NCBI GenBank assembly: GCA_046727955.1
Contig: JBKPDO010000085.1
Span: 1-9,171, forward strand
Source: DASVXQ01 sp046727955
GTDB taxonomy: Bacteria > Actinomycetota > CALGFH01
Direction: 5' to 3'
DNA: 9,171 bases
Made by a program: the position numbers and the translations under genes. Of this stretch, positions 6,439 to 9,171 are shown one piece after another. The notes beneath the pieces were generated by a model. That model was not told the origin of the DNA. It worked only from the letters and a program-made list of their open reading frames with translations, and did no database searches. Each line of letters opens with the position of its first letter. Position 1 is the first letter of the stretch.

Positions 6439-6469
6439 CAGTTTACGAGACACTATGTCACGCAGTCAA
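6439..6469 (-). promoter_or_regulatory. Module 2 leftward promoter with duplicated TetR operator
   Basis: On the minus strand TTGACT (6464-6469) and TAAACT (6440-6445) are separated by 18 bases, a good sigma-70-type promoter, with transcript start expected near 6433. The dyad GACA-cta-TGTC (6449-6459) fills part of the spacer. Bases 6439-6459 match 2558-2578 at 20 of 21 positions, while the -35 box is much better here than at module 1. No intact repressor gene lies next to this copy, so control would have to come from the TetR protein encoded at 2639-3274 or from a distant gene. Confidence 0.65.
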
Positions 6470-6497
6470 GCAAACTGTCTTCAACATAGTCGTCACG

Positions 6498-6512
6498 TAT
6501 ACATGGCTGGTG
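6498..6512 (+). promoter_or_regulatory. Relic of a rightward leaderless TetR promoter and start
   Basis: TATACA (6498-6503), six bases, then GTGCCGCAGCTGT matches the intact TetR locus, where TATACT, six bases and GTGCCGAAGCTGT occur. The encoded start VPQL resembles VPKL of the TetR protein. After these codons the frame no longer looks like a TetR protein, so the promoter and start seem to have outlived the gene. Confidence 0.4.
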
Positions 6513-6622
6513 CCGCAGCTGTCGTCTACGACGCGCTGCGCCGGCTCGTGGCCGGCTCGCTGGTCGGGCGCATCGCCGCCGACGTCGCGGCCATCGCCCC
6601 GGCCGGCACACAGGTGCTCGAG
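6503..6622 (+). pseudogene. N-terminal fragment of a SAM methyltransferase
   Basis: In the frame of ATG 6503, forty codons give AAAVVYDALRRLVAGSLVGR followed by IAADVAAIAPAGTQVLE. This resembles the helix and first strand of class I methyltransferases, where VLE is normally followed by VGCGPG. Here it is followed by an unrelated polar sequence (EEPLAVEHEG and on to a stop at 6733). The break therefore falls at the SAM motif, as in the other broken methyltransferase at 3288. The ATG overlaps the -10 relic, so translation from it is unlikely. The fragment stands where a TetR gene would be expected, which suggests a deletion joined a TetR start region to a downstream methyltransferase. Confidence 0.45.
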
Positions 6623-6877
6623 GAGGAGCCGCTCGCTGTCGAGCATGAAGGCCGCAACGACCAAGATCACGAGCCGACCACCTCGCTCGCCAGGACGGCG
6701 TGGCCATCGTGGCGTTCCTGGCCTGCTGGGTGACCCAGCTTGATTCGGGCCGGACCGTGACGCCGTCACGCATCCGAATGACCACCCGGTCGGCCTCCAC
6801 TACCTGTCAAACGGCAACGAACTTGTCGTCTCCCCTTACGTGCGTACAAGCTCACAGCACCGAAAGGATCGGCCGGA
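6623..6877. other. Intergenic stretch with gene debris before the CHRD gene
   Basis: Apart from the possible transposase scrap, I see no gene here. The minus strand contains a hydrophobic run (RLVILVVAAFML) around 6640-6680, but it has no supported start or family. A promoter for the CHRD gene should lie in the last 100 bases; TTGTCG near 6825 is the only -35-like candidate, and I see no convincing -10 box. Confidence 0.4.
6705..6800 (-). pseudogene. Possible scrap of an IS transposase integrase-core domain
   Basis: Read on the minus strand, positions about 6800-6705 give a stretch ending DGVTVRPESSWVTQQARN (motif WVTQQARN at 6714-6737). The combination of an HP/RP pair, a Trp and VTQQARN recalls the integrase-core region of actinobacterial IS transposases, where it precedes the second catalytic Asp. 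No catalytic residues and no terminal inverted repeats are seen. This is a short match by memory and may be coincidence. Confidence 0.25.
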
Positions 6878-6884
6878 AAGGAGG
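6878..6884 (+). promoter_or_regulatory. Strong ribosome binding site of the CHRD gene
   Basis: AAGGAGG stands 5 bases before ATG 6890, a near-perfect complement to the 16S rRNA 3' end. It fixes the start and suggests high translation. Confidence 0.75.
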
Positions 6885-6889
6885 TCACG

Positions 6890-7345
6890 ATGCGACGTCG
6901 CATCCTGTTCCTCGTTGCCACCCTCTGCGTGGTCGGCGTGCTCACCGTGGGCGCTCCCGCCTACGGCGAGGGACGCCCGTTCTCAACCACGCTCACCGGG
7001 GCGGCAGAGGTGCCTGGACCGGGTGATGCGGACGCCACCGGCACGGCGTTCCTCACCCTCAACCAGGGCCAAGGTGAGGTCTGCTTCGAGCTGAGCTGGG
7101 CCGGGATCGACGGCACCGTTGTCGCGGCGCATATCCATGCGGCGCCCGCCGGGGTCGCCGGTCCGATCGTGGTCCCGCTGTTCACGGGTGTCGCCCTGGC
7201 GGGTACCGACAGCGCCAGCGGCTGCGTCGCGGGGGTAAGCGGGGAACTGATCAAGGCCATCAGGCACAACCCAGACGGCTACTACGTGAACGTTCACAGC
7301 ACCGTGTTCCCGGCGGGCGCGGCCCGCGGGCAACTCGGCAAGTAG
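6890..7345 (+). CDS. Secreted CHRD-domain protein
   Basis: A 151-residue exported protein. Residues 1-26 are a signal peptide: basic MRRR, a hydrophobic core FLVATLCVVGVLTVG, then an APAYG cleavage region. Residues about 30-149 form one CHRD (chordin) domain with its usual landmarks: FSTTLTGAAEVPGPGDADATG (31-51), FLTLNQGQGEVCFELSW (54-70), AHIHAAPAGVAGPIVVPL (80-97), and at the end GYYVNVHSTVFPAGAARGQL (130-149). Cys65 and Cys112 could form a disulfide outside the cell. His81, His83 and His136 are the conserved histidines of the domain and may bind a metal. In bacteria CHRD proteins are exported and of unknown biochemical role. The gene stands alone, converging on the LVIVD protein gene. The domain assignment is firm; the function is not. 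Confidence 0.92.
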   Translation: MRRRILFLVATLCVVGVLTVGAPAYGEGRPFSTTLTGAAEVPGPGDADATGTAFLTLNQGQGEVCFELSWAGIDGTVVAAHIHAAPAGVAGPIVVPLFTGVALAGTDSASGCVAGVSGELIKAIRHNPDGYYVNVHSTVFPAGAARGQLGK

Positions 7346-7419
7346 TAGGACGGCAATGCGAAATCGCGCCATGGAGCTGACCGCCGGGGGGCTAGCGACG
7401 TAGCCAGGTCGCGGCAGGA

Positions 7420-7447
7420 AGGCCGGCGGCCGCGCGGCCGCCGGCCT
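7420..7447. terminator. Bidirectional hairpin terminator between convergent genes
   Basis: Bases 7421-7446 are a perfect 26-bp palindrome (GGCCGGCGGCCGC and its complement), extended by one A-T pair on each side. It lies 75 bp after the CHRD stop and 16 bp after the LVIVD stop on the other strand. A short pyrimidine run TCTTCT follows on the plus strand. The position between two convergent genes fits a shared rho-independent terminator, though the T-tract is weak. As a perfect palindrome it may form a cruciform or a hairpin with almost no loop. Confidence 0.65.
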
Positions 7448-7462
7448 CTTCTGCGTCTGGGG

Positions 7463-9073
7463 CTATGGTCCGGCGCTCTTGTCGATCCGCGCGGCGTCGC
7501 CGAGGTTGGAGTTGCCCTCCAGGAAGGTCAGGGTCTGGACCTCGTCGGCGTGCGGGCCGGTGTAGCGGAGCACGTAGAGCCCGTTGCGGACGTCGACGAC
7601 GTAGATGAGCCCGTCCTTGATGATCGGGTAGCTCCACATGACGACCTTGTTCGGCCCGCGGCTGAGCGCCGGGTCCTCGATCGCCACCGACCCGAGCGGC
7701 GTCGGCGAGAACCAGCCAGCCTGGGTCGGCTGGCCCGGGTCGGAGAGGTCGATGGCCTGCTCGCCGCCGGAGTGCCACGAGTCGAACGCCAGGTTCCGCG
7801 TCAGCGTCGGGTTGTGCGAGGAATAGCTGGTGAACTGCTCGGTAGCGGGGTCGTCGCCGGGGCTGCCCTGGAAGGCTTGGGTGTTCTGCACCAGCTTGTA
7901 CTCGCCGAGGAGGTGCGGCCGCTGCGGCTGCGCGACATTCCAGGTGCGCGCCCAGCCCCACGGCCAGCCAAACGACGCCGCCGTGAAGGTCCCGTAGACC
8001 TCGTCGATCGTCAACGCGAACGGGCGCCCCGGCAACGGCAGGGCCGAGTGGCTCTCGGCGCAGCCCGCCGCGGTGTGGCCGGGGCATCGGGGGCCGGCGC
8101 CCCAGGTCGGGAACGGCACGGGCGTCAGCAGGTCGTCGTTCAGCGATTCGACCGTGCCAGCCGGGATCTGGTTGTTCGCCACCTTGCTGGTGTCCAGGAT
8201 GCCGAAGCCGCCGCGCAGGTACGCCAGGTAGGTCCGCGTCCCGTCCACTGACGGCGCCATCGAGTGCAGCGCCAGGTCGAAGTCGTAGTTGGCCGGGTCG
8301 GCGGCGCCGGGGAACAGCTGGTTCCAGTTGCCCCTGGCGATCTCGGTGACGCTGCCCTGCCGCGCCTTGCTGATGTCGGTGATGATCAGGTTCGCCACGG
8401 TCGGGTTGGCCGAGACCGTCGGGGTCGATAGCCACAGCAGCGCCCGCGCCGGGTTCTTGGGGTCGATCCACAGGTACATCTCGTGGGGCAGCTGCGACGG
8501 CGTGTAGGTGGCGATGAGCGGCGGGTTCAGCGGGTCCGCCGCCAGGTCGAAGAACCGGATGGTGAAGTGCTGGGCCGACCGCGGGCACGCGTGGATGATC
8601 CGGCTGCAGCGGAAATACATCACCATCAGCAGCTTCTGCGCCGGCCAGACGCGCAGCTCGCGCGAGGTCTGCCCGACGTTGGCGCCGGTCACGAACTCGT
8701 TGCCGAACTCGCCGACGACCGTGGGGCTGGCCGGGTTAGCGATATCCACCACCAGGATGCCCGGGTGGACGTGCATGCACGTCCCGTCTGGATTGGTCGG
8801 TGGGAGCACCGGCACCACGGGCCCGGTGGCGTTGAAGTCGCCGCACGAGTTGGAGCCGTCGGTGCGGTTGCCGATGTAGACATAGTGGTCGAAGATCGCC
8901 TGCGCGGCGTTCATCCCGCGGTCAAACAGCGGGTTGTGGCCGACCAGCGTGAAGTTGCGCGACGTGCCCGGCGTGCCACCGCCGGCGCCCACGCCGACGT
9001 CGCCGGGAACGGCGGCGGCGGTCGCGAGCACAAGCGCCAGGCCGGTCGCCGCCAGCAGAAGGCGGCGCTTCAT
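7463..9073 (-). CDS. Secreted LVIVD-repeat beta-propeller protein
   Basis: A 536-residue exported protein. Residues 1-22 are a signal peptide (MKRR, then LLLAATGLALVLATAAA), followed by a Gly-rich linker. The rest carries degenerate LVIVD-type repeats, each a strand ending in V-D-hydrophobic followed by NP-x-P: GILVVDIANPASPTVVGEF (105-123), FFDLAADPLNPPLIATY (174-190), LIITDISKARQG (229-240), GFGILDTS (289-296), QAIDLSDPGQPTQAGWF (439-455) and LIYVVDVRNGLYVLRY (489-504). SSHNPTLTRNLAFDSWHSGG (418-437) is a motif conserved in secreted LVIVD proteins. Six cysteines lie in the mature part (77, 99, 156, 163, 330, 338), so disulfides are likely. ATG 9073 has GGAGGG upstream. The family is expected to be a surface or extracellular beta-propeller of unknown ligand. 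It ends 16 bp from the shared terminator. Confidence 0.85.
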   Translation of the reverse strand: MKRRLLLAATGLALVLATAAAVPGDVGVGAGGGTPGTSRNFTLVGHNPLFDRGMNAAQAIFDHYVYIGNRTDGSNSCGDFNATGPVVPVLPPTNPDGTCMHVHPGILVVDIANPASPTVVGEFGNEFVTGANVGQTSRELRVWPAQKLLMVMYFRCSRIIHACPRSAQHFTIRFFDLAADPLNPPLIATYTPSQLPHEMYLWIDPKNPARALLWLSTPTVSANPTVANLIITDISKARQGSVTEIARGNWNQLFPGAADPANYDFDLALHSMAPSVDGTRTYLAYLRGGFGILDTSKVANNQIPAGTVESLNDDLLTPVPFPTWGAGPRCPGHTAAGCAESHSALPLPGRPFALTIDEVYGTFTAASFGWPWGWARTWNVAQPQRPHLLGEYKLVQNTQAFQGSPGDDPATEQFTSYSSHNPTLTRNLAFDSWHSGGEQAIDLSDPGQPTQAGWFSPTPLGSVAIEDPALSRGPNKVVMWSYPIIKDGLIYVVDVRNGLYVLRYTGPHADEVQTLTFLEGNSNLGDAARIDKSAGP

Positions 9074-9085
9074 TGGCTCCCTCCC

Positions 9086-9114
9086 CGGATCGCTTCCTCT
9101 CTTACCTCTGTCAA
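9086..9114 (-). promoter_or_regulatory. Candidate promoter of the LVIVD gene
   Basis: On the minus strand a consensus TTGACA (9109-9114) lies about 36 bases before ATG 9073. With a 17-base spacer the -10 position would be GATCCG (9086-9091), which is poor. The -35 box is exact, but the pairing is uncertain, and an alternative sigma factor could use a different -10. Confidence 0.35.
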
Positions 9115-9124
9115 GGCCGGGCGT

Positions 9125-9158
9125 GGGGGGGGGGGCGGTTGGGCCCCCCCACCCCCCG
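9125..9158. repeat. G11 / C7 / C6 homopolymer runs near the window end
   Basis: A run of eleven G (9125-9135) is followed by a short spacer, then seven C (9144-9150), one A and six C (9152-9157). The G and C runs can pair to a strong stem. It could be a terminator or hairpin of a gene beyond the window, or a sequencing or assembly error, since such runs are unstable and hard to read. Confidence 0.6.
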
Positions 9159-9171
9159 GCGGCCGGCGCAG

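Noticed and set aside
6439..6492. CAGTTT / AAACTG and ACTATGT / ACATAGT inverted matches right of the module 2 operator
   Set aside because: They hint at a second operator half, but the arms are spaced differently and the pattern is absent from the module 1 copy, so I do not call a separate site.
7550..8588. Long open frames on both strands inside the LVIVD gene
   Set aside because: They are antiframes of a gene with clear signal peptide and repeats; their translations are Arg/Gly/Pro/Ala-rich with no motif.
1..9171. CRISPR arrays, tRNA, rRNA, riboswitches or a phage or plasmid origin
   Set aside because: No regularly spaced repeats, no cloverleaf or rRNA signatures, and no replication or phage genes were seen on either strand.

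Overview
The window looks like a stretch of accessory chromosome from a high-GC actinobacterium, probably from an environmental or metagenomic lineage. The evidence is a strongly G/C-biased third codon position, a putative leaderless GTG start behind a TANNNT -10 box, and actinobacterial families: a DrrA/DrrB-type exporter, TetR proteins, CHRD and LVIVD secreted proteins. The genus cannot be told from sequence alone.

Layout. Positions 1-485 hold no gene I can support. Positions 486-2505 (minus strand) form module 1: a 59-aa one-helix membrane protein, an ABC ATPase and an ABC-2 permease. A TetR-family repressor (2639-3274, plus) diverges from it, followed after 13 bp by a methyltransferase gene that has lost its central part (3288-3566). 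Antisense to the end of that relic lies an N-terminal scrap of a heavy-metal P-type ATPase (about 3565-3675, minus). Positions 3672-6390 (minus) form module 2: a DrrA-like ATPase, a DrrB-like permease overlapping it by 11 bp, and an intact SAM methyltransferase. On the other side of the module 2 promoter, where a TetR gene would be expected, only a start-like relic and a 40-residue methyltransferase N-terminus survive (6503-6622), then a possible transposase scrap. Positions 6890-7345 (plus) encode a secreted CHRD-domain protein. It converges on a secreted LVIVD-repeat beta-propeller protein (7463-9073, minus), with a perfect 26-bp palindrome between them. The last 50 bases are G/C homopolymer runs.

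How it fits together. The two exporter modules are driven by recognisably paralogous divergent promoters. A 21-bp segment at 2558-2578 recurs at 6439-6459 with one mismatch. It contains a -10 box for the leftward exporter operon and the dyad GACA-cta-TGTC in the promoter spacer, which is what a TetR-type operator is expected to look like. Leader sequence and Shine-Dalgarno placement are also conserved. The simplest reading is that a TetR / methyltransferase / ABC-exporter cassette was duplicated or acquired twice. Module 2 then lost its own repressor, and the surviving TetR at 2639-3274 may control both exporters. This is inference from sequence; binding has not been shown. The many gene fragments between intact genes mark the region as one of repeated rearrangement and decay.
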